From Pseudomonas viridiflava (lineage in GTDB: Bacteria; Pseudomonadota; Gammaproteobacteria; Pseudomonadales; Pseudomonadaceae): a stretch of 64,000 nucleotides of DNA. The notes under the pieces are model-generated. The model was given only the letters and a program-made list of their open reading frames with translations. It was not told the DNA's origin and did no database searches. The number at the start of each line of letters is the position of its first letter. Position 1 is the stretch's first letter. Of this stretch, positions 40,392-50,002 are shown piece by piece. The position numbers were made by a program, and so were the translations under genes. The stretch covers positions 1-64,000 of the forward strand of contig NZ_UUON01000022.1 of the NCBI RefSeq assembly GCF_900590885.1, written 5' to 3'.

Positions 40392-41195
40392 TCAACTGCG
40401 TTTGTTCACCGGCAACGTCTTGACTGCACCACTGGCGATCAACTCGGCCAGTTCGGCGACGTCGAGCAACGCGCACATGTGTTCGATCACGGTGCCCGCC
40501 AGCCAAGGCCGTTGGCCCCGGTGGCTGCGCCATTTGATTTCATTCGGGTCCAGGCGCAACGAGCGGCTGACTTGATGCACCGCCAGCCCCCACTCGTAGC
40601 CCTGCACCGAGATTACGTACTGCAAACCCTGGCGGAAATCATCGCGGTAGCGGTCGGGCATCACCCAGCGCGCGGTGTCCAGCACCTTGAGGTTGCCGGC
40701 CTGGCTGGGCAGGATGCCGAGGAACCACTCCGGTTGCCCGAACAGCGGCGTCAGCTCCTGGCCTTCCAGGGAATAGATCGACCCCAGGCACACCAGCGGC
40801 ACCGCCAGGGTCAACCCGGCGACGTCGAACAACAGGCACTCGAACGGCTCCGCCGCCCAGGCCGGGCGGTCGTCGCCGGTCACCGGCGGCGGGGTGATGC
40901 TCGGCGGCAGGTGCACTTGCACCACGGGCTCGACCACCACCGGTGCAACCACCACCGGCGCGATCGGCACCACCACGGGCACGCGCTCAACCACCGGCGC
41001 GACCTGCGCATCGCGGGCCTGCTCTTCCAGCACCGCCAACTGGAACTCGTCCAGCGTGCTTTCGGCGACTACAGCGGGCTCAAGCACCAGAATCGGTTCC
41101 GGCAGCTCTTCTGCGGTCGCGTCCTGCAGCAGGGCATCCAGGTAGGATTCCAGTGCCAGTTGCGGCCGGGTCTTGAATTCGACAGGACGGTTCAT
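40392..41195 (-). CDS. parP: CheW-domain protein ParP-like
   Basis: The 267-residue product has an N-terminal variable, Pro/Val-rich region (about 1-125) and a C-terminal CheW-like domain (about 130-265, with CLLFDVAGLTLAVPLVCLGSI). It corresponds to PA1463 of P. aeruginosa. In Vibrio, ParP with this layout ties CheA arrays to the polar ATPase ParC and is encoded next to parC, as here. The ATG at 41195 shares a base with the parC stop (GTGATG); GTG 41198 is also possible. Confidence 0.8.
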   Translation of the reverse strand: MNRPVEFKTRPQLALESYLDALLQDATAEELPEPILVLEPAVVAESTLDEFQLAVLEEQARDAQVAPVVERVPVVVPIAPVVVAPVVVEPVVQVHLPPSITPPPVTGDDRPAWAAEPFECLLFDVAGLTLAVPLVCLGSIYSLEGQELTPLFGQPEWFLGILPSQAGNLKVLDTARWVMPDRYRDDFRQGLQYVISVQGYEWGLAVHQVSRSLRLDPNEIKWRSHRGQRPWLAGTVIEHMCALLDVAELAELIASGAVKTLPVNKRS

Positions 41196-41983
41196 CACGC
41201 CACCTGCGCGACAAGCTGCTGGGACAGCAGGTGCTTGAGCAACGCGCGGTAGGCCATCACGCCACGGCTTTTACCGTCGAATTGCGACGGCGCCAGGCCG
41301 GCTCGGCTGGCATCGCGCAGGCGCGTGTCCACCGGGATGTAACCATTCCAGATGCTTTGCGGGTAGGCATCGCGCAATACCCGCAAGGTGCCAAGCGACG
41401 CCTGGGTGCGACGGTCGAACAAGGTCGGCACGATGCTGTACGGCAGCGCCTGTTTGCGCGAGCGGTTGATCATCGCCAAGGTGCTGACCATGCGCTCCAG
41501 GCCTTTGACCGCCAGGTGCTCGGTCTGCACCGGGATCACCAATTGCTGGCTGGCCGCCAAGGCGTTGACCATCAGCACGCCCAGCAACGGCGGGCTGTCG
41601 ATGATTGCGTAGTCGAAGTCCTGCCATAGCTGCGCCAGGGTCTTGGCGATCACCAGGCCCAGGCCACTCTGCCCCGGCGACTGGCGCTCAAGGGTAGCGA
41701 GGGCGGTGCTCGACGGCAGCAGGGAGATATTGTCGTTGCTGGTGGGCAGCAGCAGTTGCCCCGGCAGGTCTGCCGGTACGTTACCCTTGTGCAGGAACAG
41801 GTCGTAGTTGCTGTGTTCCAGTGCGTCCGGGTCGTAGCCGAAATAGCTGGTCATGGAGCCATGGGGGTCCAGGTCCACCACGACCACACGCTTGCCCGCC
41901 TCGGCCAGCAAACCGGCTAAGGCGATGGAGGTGGTGGTCTTGCCGACCCCACCTTTTTGATTGGCAACTGCCCAGACTCTCAT
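41195..41983 (-). CDS. parC: ParA-like polar-localisation ATPase ParC
   Basis: This 262-residue MinD/ParA ATPase has the deviant Walker A motif NQKGGVGKTTTSIALAG and switch motifs VVDLDPHGS and AIIDSPPLLGV. No DNA-binding ParB partner is nearby. In Vibrio the equivalent positions chemotaxis arrays at the cell pole together with ParP; P. aeruginosa PA1462 holds the same operon place. I chose ATG 41983 (start MRVWAVANQKGG), as the longer frame adds an unrelated leader. Confidence 0.85.
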   Translation of the reverse strand: MRVWAVANQKGGVGKTTTSIALAGLLAEAGKRVVVVDLDPHGSMTSYFGYDPDALEHSNYDLFLHKGNVPADLPGQLLLPTSNDNISLLPSSTALATLERQSPGQSGLGLVIAKTLAQLWQDFDYAIIDSPPLLGVLMVNALAASQQLVIPVQTEHLAVKGLERMVSTLAMINRSRKQALPYSIVPTLFDRRTQASLGTLRVLRDAYPQSIWNGYIPVDTRLRDASRAGLAPSQFDGKSRGVMAYRALLKHLLSQQLVAQVA

Positions 41984-42034
41984 TCGGTTGGTTCCTCCCG
42001 GCAGGCACAGGCGCGACCGAGACATTGCATAAGG

Positions 42035-42922
42035 TTATTGAGCCGGCGACGGAGAATTGACGGCACTCTGACGCACCGGCGGCTTTGCAGGGGCCGGTGC
42101 AGTTTGTGTGCCAGCCCGCTTCAAGGCCGCGTCCGGTGTTGCATTGGCGGTGCCGGTGCCGGTCAGGCTGCGGCGCACGTCCAGGTTGCGCGAAACCACC
42201 AACACCACCCGCCGGTTACGCGCGCGGCCTTCCGCCGTGGCGTTATTGGCCACCGGCTGGAACTCGCCGTAGCCCACCGAGGCCAGGCGACTGGGGTTCA
42301 CATCCTGCATCGCAAGCATGCGCACGATGCTCGCCGCCCGCGCCGACGACAGCTCCCAGTTGGTCGGGTACTGCGCGGTGCTGATCGGAATATTGTCGGT
42401 AAAGCCTTCCACGTGAATCGGGTTTTCGAACGGCTTGAGGATCGCCGCCACCTTGTCGATGATGGTGAACGCCTGGTCGCTGGGCATCGCATCGGCGCTG
42501 GCGAACAGCAGGCTGGAGTTCAGCTCGATCTCGACCCACAACTCATTGCCGCGCACGGTCATCTGGTTGGAGCTGATCAGGTCGCCGAACGCGGCGCTGA
42601 TATCGTCGGCGATGCTTTTCAACGGGTCGCTGGTGCCACCCACGCCAGCGGCAGTTTCATCGCGGTCATTGACCAGCGGCTTGGCCGGGGTCACGGTCTT
42701 GGGCCGTTCTTCGCCAATGGGAATCGGCTTGAGCGCGCGGTCGGCGTCGTTGAACACACCAATCAGCGCCTGGGAAATGACCTTGTACTTGCCTTCGTTG
42801 ATCGACGAGATGGAGTACATCACCACGAAAAACGCGAACAGCAAGGTGATGAAGTCCGCGTAGGACACCAGCCAGCGTTCGTGGTTGACGTGCTCTTCAG
42901 GCTCGCGACGGCGACGGCTCAT
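42035..42922 (-). CDS. motD: Flagellar stator protein MotD (MotB family)
   Basis: This 295-residue MotB-type stator subunit has a positively charged N-terminus, one membrane helix with the proton-carrying Asp in WLVSYADFITLLFAFFV, and a periplasmic OmpA-like peptidoglycan-binding domain (about 130-240, with VEGFTDNIPIS and NWELSSARAASIVRML). The tail is Ala/Pro-rich. With MotC it forms the second stator set of Pseudomonas. GGGAGGT lies seven bases before the ATG. Confidence 0.92.
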   Translation of the reverse strand: MSRRRREPEEHVNHERWLVSYADFITLLFAFFVVMYSISSINEGKYKVISQALIGVFNDADRALKPIPIGEERPKTVTPAKPLVNDRDETAAGVGGTSDPLKSIADDISAAFGDLISSNQMTVRGNELWVEIELNSSLLFASADAMPSDQAFTIIDKVAAILKPFENPIHVEGFTDNIPISTAQYPTNWELSSARAASIVRMLAMQDVNPSRLASVGYGEFQPVANNATAEGRARNRRVVLVVSRNLDVRRSLTGTGTANATPDAALKRAGTQTAPAPAKPPVRQSAVNSPSPAQ

Positions 42923-42937
42923 AGAAAATACCTCCCA

Positions 42938-43678
42938 TCAATCCATGAAGCCCTGGAGCTTCAATTCGATGGAGCGCGGGTTCTCGCCCTCGGCGATCGA
43001 CAGGATGCCTTCGAGCAGCATTTCGCGGTAACGCGACTGGCGCATGGCAATCGACTTGAGCTTGCTGGCCACCGGCAACAGCACCAGGTTGGCACTGGCC
43101 ACGCCATAGATGGTCGCGACAAACGCCACGGCAATCCCGCTGCCCAGTTGCGAAGGGTCGGCGAGGTTGCCCATCACGTGGATAAGACCCATCACCGCAC
43201 CGATGATGCCGATGGTCGGCGCGTAGCCGCCCATGCTCTCGTAGACTTTGGCGGCGTTGATATCACGGCTTTCCTGGGTGTAGAAATCCACCTCGAGGAT
43301 GCTGCGGATCGCTTCCGGCTCGGCGCCGTCGACCAGCAATTGCAGGCCTTTGCGCGCGTAGCTGTCGGGCTCGGCATCGGCCACGCCTTCCAGGCCCAGC
43401 AGGCCTTCCTTGCGCGCGGTGAGGCTCCAGTTGACCACGCGGTCGATGCCGCCGGGCAAGTCCACACGCGGCGGGAAAATAATCCAGATCAGGATCTGCA
43501 TCGCGCGCTTGAACGAACTCATTGGTGACTGCAACAACGCCGCGCCCACGGTGCCGCCGATCACGATCAGCGCCGCCGGGCCGTTGGCCAGGGCGCCGAG
43601 GTGGCCGCCTTCGAGGTAGTTGCCGCCAATGATCGCGACAAACGCCATGATGATGCCGATCAGGCTCAATACATCCAT
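42938..43678 (-). CDS. motC: Flagellar stator protein MotC (MotA family)
   Basis: This 246-residue MotA/TolQ-family protein has four membrane helices (about 4-22, 32-50, 150-170, 182-205) and a cytoplasmic loop with the charged residues that contact FliG. It pairs with MotD, 15 bases downstream, to conduct protons. ATG 43678 shares one base with the cheB stop (TGATG). Confidence 0.92.
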   Translation of the reverse strand: MDVLSLIGIIMAFVAIIGGNYLEGGHLGALANGPAALIVIGGTVGAALLQSPMSSFKRAMQILIWIIFPPRVDLPGGIDRVVNWSLTARKEGLLGLEGVADAEPDSYARKGLQLLVDGAEPEAIRSILEVDFYTQESRDINAAKVYESMGGYAPTIGIIGAVMGLIHVMGNLADPSQLGSGIAVAFVATIYGVASANLVLLPVASKLKSIAMRQSRYREMLLEGILSIAEGENPRSIELKLQGFMD

Positions 43679-44817
43679 CAGAGGCAGGCCTCCACCAGGT
43701 GCTTGCCGATGTCGTCCAGGCTGTAGACGGCGTCGGCCAGGTCGGCCTTGACGATGGCCATGGGCATGCCGTAGATCACGCAACTGGCTTCGTCCTGGGC
43801 CCAGATCGCGCTGCCGCCCTGCTTGAGCAGGCGCGCGCCTTCACGGCCGTCGGCGCCCATGCCGGTGAGCACCACCGCCAGAACTTTGTCGCCGTAGGAC
43901 TTGGCTGCCGAACCGAAGGTGATGTCCACACACGGCTTGTAATTCAGGCGTTCGTCGCCCGGCAGGATTTTGATCGCGCCGCGCCCGTCGACCATCATCT
44001 GCTTGCCACCCGGGGCCAGCAGCGCCAGGCCCGGGCGCAGGATGTCACCGTCTTCGGCTTCCTTGACGCTGATGCGGCACAGCTTGTCCAGGCGCTCGGC
44101 GAAGGCCTTGGTGAACGCGGCGGGCATGTGCTGGATCAACACGATAGGCGCCGGGAAGTTGGCCGGCAGTTGCGTCAACACACGCTGCAGGGCCACCGGG
44201 CCGCCGGTGGAGGTACCGATGGCAACCAGCTTGTAGGCCTTGCGCTTGGGCGCCGGCGAATGTGCATGCGCCGCCGCAGGAGCAGGCGTACGCACCGGCG
44301 GCGCCGCTGGCCGTGCAACCGGCGCAGGGGCCGGGCGACCGAACGACGAAGCAGGTGCCGGGGCTGGCGCTGCAACAGGCGCCGGCGCAGGGGCTGGCGT
44401 GCTGAACAGGCTGCGACGGTTGCTGCGGGAAATACTGTGGACTTTCTCGCACAGCAGTTGCTTGACCTTCTCGGGGTTGCGCGAGATGTCTTCGAAATTC
44501 TTCGGCAGGAAGTCCACCGCACCGGCGTCCAGCGCATCCAGGGTTACCCGGGCGCCTTCGTGGGTCAGCGAGGAGAACATCAATACCGGGGTCGGGCAGC
44601 GTTGCATGATGTGTCGAACTGCCGTGATGCCATCCATCATCGGCATTTCGTAGTCCATGGTGATCACGTCGGGTTTCAACGCAATCGCCTGATCAATCGC
44701 CTCTTTGCCGTTTGTGGCCGTGCCGATCACCTGAATCGTTGGATCGGCGGAAAGAATTTCCGAGACGCGGCGGCGGAAGAAACCCGAATCGTCCACCACC
44801 AGGACCTTGACTGCCAT
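43678..44817 (-). CDS. cheB: Chemotaxis methylesterase CheB
   Basis: This 379-residue protein has a receiver domain ([13 protein letters not shown], phospho-acceptor Asp55 in [13 protein letters not shown]) and a methylesterase domain (about 190-375) with catalytic Ser in AIGTSTGGP, His in LIQHMP and Asp in GMGADG. Between them lies an unusually long Pro/Ala linker of about 60 residues (about 135-195). It removes methyl groups from chemoreceptors when phosphorylated by CheA. I chose ATG 44817 ([10 protein letters not shown]). It is coupled to motC. Confidence 0.95.
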   Translation of the reverse strand: MAVKVLVVDDSGFFRRRVSEILSADPTIQVIGTATNGKEAIDQAIALKPDVITMDYEMPMMDGITAVRHIMQRCPTPVLMFSSLTHEGARVTLDALDAGAVDFLPKNFEDISRNPEKVKQLLCEKVHSISRSNRRSLFSTPAPAPAPVAAPAPAPASSFGRPAPAPVARPAAPPVRTPAPAAAHAHSPAPKRKAYKLVAIGTSTGGPVALQRVLTQLPANFPAPIVLIQHMPAAFTKAFAERLDKLCRISVKEAEDGDILRPGLALLAPGGKQMMVDGRGAIKILPGDERLNYKPCVDITFGSAAKSYGDKVLAVVLTGMGADGREGARLLKQGGSAIWAQDEASCVIYGMPMAIVKADLADAVYSLDDIGKHLVEACL

Positions 44818-44865
44818 AAACACTCCGTTAGGCGGGGCGGGCATTACCGCCCTGCCCCACCAGAA

Positions 44866-47058
44866 TCAAATACGCCGAGCGGCGTAACGCTTGAGCATGC
44901 TCGGAACATCGAGAATCAGCGCGATCCGACCGTCACCGGTGATGGTCGCACCCGACATGCCCGGGGTTCCCTGCAGCATTTTGCCCAAAGGCTTGATGAC
45001 CACTTCTTCCTGACCCACCAGCTGATCGACCACAAAGCCGATGCGCTGGGTGCCCACGGAGAGAATCACCACATGGCCTTCGCGCTGCTCTTCATGCTTG
45101 GCCGAGGCCACCAGCCAACGCTTGAGGTAGAACAGTGGCAACGCCTTGTCGCGCACGATCACCACTTCCTGGCCGTCCACCACGTTGGTGCGCGACAGGT
45201 CGAGGTGGAAGATCTCGTTGACGTTGACCAGCGGGAAGGCGAAGGCCTGGTTGCCCAGCATCACCATCAGGGTCGGCATGATCGCCAAGGTCAACGGCAC
45301 CTTGATGACGATCTTGGAGCCCTGGCCCTTGGTCGAGTAAATGTTGATCGAGCCGTTGAGCTGGCTGATCTTGGTTTTCACCACGTCCATGCCCACGCCA
45401 CGGCCGGACACGTCGGAAATCTCGGTCTTGGTCGAGAAGCCCGGGGCGAAGATCAGGTTGTAGCACTCGGTGTCGGTCAGGCGGTCGGCGGCGTCCTTGT
45501 CCATCACGCCACGCTTGACCGCGATATTGCGCAAAATGGTCGGGTCCATGCCCTTGCCGTCATCGGTGATCGACAGCAGGATGTGGTCGCCTTCTTGCTC
45601 GGCGGCCAGAATCACCTTGCCGCCACGGGACTTGCCCGAGGCTTCGCGTTCTTCCGGAGTTTCCACGCCGTGGTCGACGGCGTTGCGCACCAAGTGGACC
45701 AGCGGGTCGGCCAGGGCCTCGACAAGGTTTTTGTCGAGGTCGGTTTCTTCACCCACCAGTTCCAGGTTGATCTCTTTCTTCAGCTGGCGCGCCAGGTCAC
45801 GAACCAGGCGCGGGAAGCGGCCGAAAACTTTCTTGATCGGCTGCATGCGCGTTTTCATCACCGCGGTTTGCAGGTCGGCCGTCACCACGTCGAGGTTCGA
45901 CACGGCTTTCTGCATGGCCTCGTCGCCGCTGGTCAGGCCCAGGCGCACCAGGCGGTTACGCACCAGTACCAGTTCGCCGACCATGTTCATGATGTCGTCC
46001 AGGCGCGCGGTATCGACCCGCACGGTGGTTTCGGCTTCACTGGCAGGCTTCTCGGCAACCGGGGCCGCAGCGGCACGCGCTGGAGCCGGGGCGGCAGCCG
46101 GGGCTGGCGCAGGCTTGGCGGCCGGAGCGGCGGCTTTGGCGGCAACCGGGGCCGCTGTGGCAACGGATGCAGCGGCGGCCGGGGCCACTTCGGTGAACTT
46201 GCCCTTGCCGTGCAAATCGTCCAACAGCGCTTCGAACTCGTGATCGGAGATCAAGCCATCGCCAGCCGGTGCCGCACTGGCAGCTGGCGCAGGGGCCGCA
46301 GAGACTTCCGGCAGAGCGTCGGCCGCAAACGTGCCTTTGCCATGCAGTTGGTCGAGCAACGCTTCGAATTCGTCGTCGGTAATGTCGGTGCTGGCCGGGG
46401 CGGCAGGCGCCTCGGCCGCAGCGACCGGTGCCACGGCGTCGGCCGCGAACTGGCCTTTGCCGTGCAACTGGTCGAGCAGGGATTCGAACTCGGCGTCGGT
46501 GATGTCTTCGCTGGTCGGCGCTGCGGGCGCAGTAACGGCTGCAGGCGCCTCAGCTTCGGCTTTCACCGCGTTGAGCGAATTGAGCAGCTGTTCGAACTCG
46601 CTGTCCGTCACATCCGCTTGCGGCTCGGGTTCCGGCGCGGCTTCAACCACCGGCGCCGCCGACAGGTCGGCAGGCTCTGCATAGCGCGCCAGGGCGGCCA
46701 GCAGTTCCGGGGTGGCGGCAGTGATCGGTGCACGTTCGCGCACTTCGCTGAACATGCCGTTGACCGCATCGAGTGCTTCGAGAATCACGTCCATCAATTC
46801 CGAATCAACGTGACGCTCACCCTTGCGCAGGATGTCGAACACGTTCTCGGCGATGTGGCAGCACTCCACCAGCTCATGGAGCTGGAGGAAGCCGGCGCCC
46901 CCTTTTACAGTGTGAAAACCGCGAAAAATTGCATTGAGCAGGTTCGCATCATCCGGGCGGCTTTCCAGCTCGACCAGTTGTTCGGACAGTTGCTCTAAAA
47001 TTTCGCCGGCCTCTACAAGGAAATCCTGAAGGATTTCTTCATCGGCGCCGAAGCTCAT
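44866..47058 (-). CDS. cheA: Chemotaxis histidine kinase CheA with repeated linker motifs
   Basis: This 730-residue kinase has a P1/HPt domain (residues 8-105, phospho-His49 in FRGFHTVKGGAG), a long Ala/Pro linker in place of a clear P2 domain (about 110-345), P3 dimerisation (about 346-410), P4 ATPase (about 411-590, LVRNAVDHGVE, DDGKGMDP, GRGVGMDVV) and a P5 CheW-like domain (about 595-728). The linker holds four copies of an acidic motif: TDSEFEQLLNSLN (151-163), ITDAEFESLLDQLHGKG (186-202), ITDDEFEALLDQLHGKG (226-242) and ISDHEFEALLDDLHGKG (270-286). They resemble CheY-docking peptides of FliM and CheZ. It phosphorylates CheY and CheB and lies between cheZ and cheB. Confidence 0.95.
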   Translation of the reverse strand: MSFGADEEILQDFLVEAGEILEQLSEQLVELESRPDDANLLNAIFRGFHTVKGGAGFLQLHELVECCHIAENVFDILRKGERHVDSELMDVILEALDAVNGMFSEVRERAPITAATPELLAALARYAEPADLSAAPVVEAAPEPEPQADVTDSEFEQLLNSLNAVKAEAEAPAAVTAPAAPTSEDITDAEFESLLDQLHGKGQFAADAVAPVAAAEAPAAPASTDITDDEFEALLDQLHGKGTFAADALPEVSAAPAPAASAAPAGDGLISDHEFEALLDDLHGKGKFTEVAPAAAASVATAAPVAAKAAAPAAKPAPAPAAAPAPARAAAAPVAEKPASEAETTVRVDTARLDDIMNMVGELVLVRNRLVRLGLTSGDEAMQKAVSNLDVVTADLQTAVMKTRMQPIKKVFGRFPRLVRDLARQLKKEINLELVGEETDLDKNLVEALADPLVHLVRNAVDHGVETPEEREASGKSRGGKVILAAEQEGDHILLSITDDGKGMDPTILRNIAVKRGVMDKDAADRLTDTECYNLIFAPGFSTKTEISDVSGRGVGMDVVKTKISQLNGSINIYSTKGQGSKIVIKVPLTLAIMPTLMVMLGNQAFAFPLVNVNEIFHLDLSRTNVVDGQEVVIVRDKALPLFYLKRWLVASAKHEEQREGHVVILSVGTQRIGFVVDQLVGQEEVVIKPLGKMLQGTPGMSGATITGDGRIALILDVPSMLKRYAARRI

Positions 47059-47069
47059 GTGGGTGCTCC

Positions 47070-47858
47070 TTAGAAGCCTAAACTGGATAACAGGTCATCT
47101 ACGTCATCCTGACCTGACACAACGTCTTCACGTTTATCGGCATGAATCTGCGGACCTTCACCCTTGGCGAGATGTTTTTGTGGATCTTTTTCCGAGAGGA
47201 TCGCTTCGCGGTCATGTTCGATGCCTGCAAAGCGGTCTACCTGGCCTGCCATAAGCACTAATTTGAGCAAGTTGCTTTCCACTTCGGTGACCAATTGGGT
47301 CACACGCTTGATCACCTGACCGGTGAGGTCCTGGTAATCCTGCGCCAGCAGAATGTCGTTGAGGTTGCTGGAAACCGTGCGGTTTTCCTGCTCGCTGCGC
47401 GACAAAAATCCTTCAACCCGACGCGCCAGCTCACGGAACTCTTCAGCCCCCACTTCCCGGCGCATGAAGCGGCCCCAGTCGTGGCTCAGGGCCTGAGCTT
47501 CAGTGGCCATGCCATTGACCAGGGGCGTGGCGTTTTCCACCAGGTCCATGGTGCGGTTGGCCGCCGCCTCAGTCAGCCTGACCACATAGGACAGGCGTTC
47601 GGTGGCATCAGTGATCTGCGAGATTTCCTCGGCCTGGGGCATATGCGGGTCAATCTGGAAATTGACGATCGCACTGTGCAGCTCGCGTGTGAGCTTGCCC
47701 ACTTCCTGATACAGGCCGCGGTCACGGGTCTGGTTGAGCTCATGGATCAACTGCACCGCGTCGCCGAACTGGCCTTTTTCAAGGCTTTCGACCAACTGGT
47801 GAGCATGCTTTTTCAGGGTCGACTCGAAGTCTCCCTGTGATGATTCTTTATGCTCCAT
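47070..47858 (-). CDS. cheZ: CheY-P phosphatase CheZ
   Basis: This 262-residue phosphatase forms a long four-helix bundle and carries catalytic Asp and Gln in AQDYQDLTGQVIKRV. A flexible linker ends in the CheY-binding peptide GQDDVDDLLSSLGF. It dephosphorylates CheY-P. It ends 11 bases before cheA and follows cheY by 18 bases. Confidence 0.93.
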   Translation of the reverse strand: MEHKESSQGDFESTLKKHAHQLVESLEKGQFGDAVQLIHELNQTRDRGLYQEVGKLTRELHSAIVNFQIDPHMPQAEEISQITDATERLSYVVRLTEAAANRTMDLVENATPLVNGMATEAQALSHDWGRFMRREVGAEEFRELARRVEGFLSRSEQENRTVSSNLNDILLAQDYQDLTGQVIKRVTQLVTEVESNLLKLVLMAGQVDRFAGIEHDREAILSEKDPQKHLAKGEGPQIHADKREDVVSGQDDVDDLLSSLGF

Positions 47859-47876
47859 AGCTCCCCCGCGATGGCA

Positions 47877-48251
47877 TTAGCCGTGGATGCGTTCGAAGAT
47901 TTTTTCGATCTTCTCTTTCAAGGCCAATGCAGTGAATGGCTTGACCACGTAGCCGTTAACCCCAGCTTGGGCGGCTTCGATGATCTGCTCACGCTTGGCT
48001 TCGGCGGTCACCATCAGCACAGGCAGGCTGCGCAGCTTTTCGTCAGCGCGCACGTGGCGCAGCAGGTCGATACCGGTCATGCCCGGCATGTTCCAGTCTG
48101 TTACCAGAAAGTCGATGCTGCCGCTGTTGAGGATCGGAATCGCCGTAATGCCGTCATCCGCCTCGACCGTGTTAGTGAACCCAAGGTCACGCAACAGGTT
48201 TTTTATGATCCGCCGCATCGTTGAGAAGTCATCAACGATGAGGATTTTCAT
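47877..48251 (-). CDS. cheY: Chemotaxis response regulator CheY
   Basis: This 124-residue single receiver domain has the acidic pair in [10 protein letters not shown], phospho-acceptor Asp52 in [13 protein letters not shown], and Thr/Lys in MVTAEAK and YVVKPFT. When phosphorylated by CheA it binds FliM and reverses the motor. I chose ATG 48251 (MKILIVDD) for normal length. It is the first gene of the che operon, 171 bases after fliA; a stem GCCGCGA/TCGCGGC lies in that gap. Confidence 0.95.
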   Translation of the reverse strand: MKILIVDDFSTMRRIIKNLLRDLGFTNTVEADDGITAIPILNSGSIDFLVTDWNMPGMTGIDLLRHVRADEKLRSLPVLMVTAEAKREQIIEAAQAGVNGYVVKPFTALALKEKIEKIFERIHG

Positions 48252-48422
48252 GTTCTTGTCCAATTCGACCTCCAAGCAGTCTTAAACGCGCCCAGCACCT
48301 GGACGCGCCATTTCAATCAACAGGCATTACACAAAAAGGACTGCCGGGAGCACCACGGATTGAAGCCGCGAAGGTCTATCACCCTCGCGGCCTCGCTTTG
48401 CAGTGCTCCCCAACACTGCCTG

Positions 48423-49163
48423 TCAGCGCGCTCGCCACTCTCCCAAACGCCCCCGCAAGCGGGCTGCGCACTGGCTATGCAACTGGCTGACCCGCGATTC
48501 GCTGACCCCCAGGACCTCACCGATTTCCTTGAGGTTCAGCTCTTCGTCGTAGTACAGCGCCAACACCAGCCGCTCACGCTCCGGCAAATTGGCAATCGCG
48601 TCGGCCAAGGCGCCCTGGAAACGTTCATCTTCCAGGTCGCGCGATGGCTCCATATGAGCGCTCGCGCCGTCCTCGTGCAGCCCTTCGTGTTCGCCGTCCT
48701 GCAACAGGTCGTCGAAACTGAACAGGCGGCTGCCCAAGGTATCGTTCAAAATCCCGTAGTAATCGTCGAGACTCAATTGGAGTTCGGCCGCAACTTCGTG
48801 ATCTTTAGCGTCGCGACCGGTTTTTGCTTCAATTGCGCGAATTGCGTCACTGACCATGCGCGTATTGCGGTGTACCGAACGCGGCGCCCAGTCACCTTTA
48901 CGCACTTCATCGAGCATCGCGCCACGGATGCGGATACCCGCATACGTCTCGAAACTCGCACCCTTGCTCGCGTCGTACTTGGTCGACACTTCGAGCAGGC
49001 CGATCATGCCCGCCTGGATCAGGTCTTCGACCTGGACGCTGGCGGGCAGGCGTGCCAGCAAGTGATAGGCGATGCGCTTGACCAGGGGCGCGTAGCGCTC
49101 GATCAATTCGCCCTGACTGTCACGGGCAGACTTCTTGTACGCGTTGTAGCCAGTCGCTGTCAT
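48423..49163 (-). CDS. fliA: Flagellar sigma-28 factor FliA
   Basis: This 246-residue sigma factor has region 2 (about 15-85, LIERYAPLVKRIAYHL, IQAGMIGLLEV, YAGIRIRGAMLDEVR), region 3 and region 4 (about 185-240, LPERERLVLALYYDEELNLKEIGEVLGVSESRVSQ; read as parts of one helix-turn-helix). It drives late flagellar and chemotaxis genes and would read the cheV promoter at 35519. I chose ATG 49163, overlapping the fleN stop by 4 bases. The longer upstream frame is antisense-free extension into fleN. Confidence 0.95.
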   Translation of the reverse strand: MTATGYNAYKKSARDSQGELIERYAPLVKRIAYHLLARLPASVQVEDLIQAGMIGLLEVSTKYDASKGASFETYAGIRIRGAMLDEVRKGDWAPRSVHRNTRMVSDAIRAIEAKTGRDAKDHEVAAELQLSLDDYYGILNDTLGSRLFSFDDLLQDGEHEGLHEDGASAHMEPSRDLEDERFQGALADAIANLPERERLVLALYYDEELNLKEIGEVLGVSESRVSQLHSQCAARLRGRLGEWRAR

Positions 49164-49993
49164 AGCACGGGTCCTGCGCTCGTCTGATGCACCAATCGCT
49201 CGACGAAAAACTCCAGATGCCCCCGCGGGTTGGCGGGCAACGGCCAGGTATCGACCTTCTGGGCAATAGCCTTGAACGCCAGAGCGCACTTGGAACGAGG
49301 GAACGCTTCGTAGACTGCACGCTGCTTTTGCACAGCCTTGCGCACACACTCGTCGTAGGGCACTGCGCCAACGTATTGTAAGGCGACATCGAGAAAGCGA
49401 TCCGTGACCTTGGTCAACTTGGCGAACAGGTTGCGACCTTCCTGCGGGCTCTGGGCCATGTTGGCCAGCACGCGGAAGCGGTTCATGCCGTAGTCACGGT
49501 TAAGGAGTTTGATCAGGGCGTAGGCGTCGGTGATCGAGGTGGGTTCGTCGCACACCACCAGCAACACTTCCTGGGCGGCGCGCACGAAGCTGACCACGGA
49601 CTCGCCGATCCCGGCGGCGGTGTCGATCACCAGCACGTCGAGGTTGTCGCCGATATCGCTGAACGCCTGGATCAGGCCGGCATGCTGCGCCGGGCTCAGA
49701 TGCACCATGCTCTGGGTGCCGGAAGCGGCCGGCACGATGCGGATGCCACCGGGGCCCTGCAGCAGCACGTCGCGCAGCTCACAGCGGCCCTCGATCACAT
49801 CGGCGAGGGTATGTTTGGGCGTCAGTCCCAGCAGAACGTCGACGTTCGCCAGCCCCAGGTCAGCATCCAGCAGCATGACGCGACGGCCAAGCTCTGCCAG
49901 GGCCAGGGACAAATTCACTGACACGTTAGTTTTCCCGACGCCACCTTTGCCGCCGGTCACCGCGATCACCTGTACGGGATGCATGCTGCCCAT
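49160..49993 (-). CDS. fleN: Flagellar number regulator FleN (MinD-like ATPase)
   Basis: This 277-residue ATPase has the deviant Walker A GGKGGVGKTNVSVNL and the switches LDADLGLANVD and VIDTAAG. It binds FleQ and limits flagellar number in Pseudomonas. P. aeruginosa FleN begins three codons earlier; here that reading is broken by a stop (TAA just before the ATG). AAGG lies 12 bases upstream of ATG 49993, so the ATG at 49984 (MHPVQVI) is a possible alternative. It is coupled to fliA. Confidence 0.94.
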   Translation of the reverse strand: MGSMHPVQVIAVTGGKGGVGKTNVSVNLSLALAELGRRVMLLDADLGLANVDVLLGLTPKHTLADVIEGRCELRDVLLQGPGGIRIVPAASGTQSMVHLSPAQHAGLIQAFSDIGDNLDVLVIDTAAGIGESVVSFVRAAQEVLLVVCDEPTSITDAYALIKLLNRDYGMNRFRVLANMAQSPQEGRNLFAKLTKVTDRFLDVALQYVGAVPYDECVRKAVQKQRAVYEAFPRSKCALAFKAIAQKVDTWPLPANPRGHLEFFVERLVHQTSAGPVL

Positions 49994-50002
49994 TTTATTT
50001 CT

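Noticed and set aside
43699..46998. A 1099-codon plus-strand frame opposite cheA/cheB
   Set aside because: Antisense to two conserved chemotaxis genes with no ribosome site and no recognisable domain.
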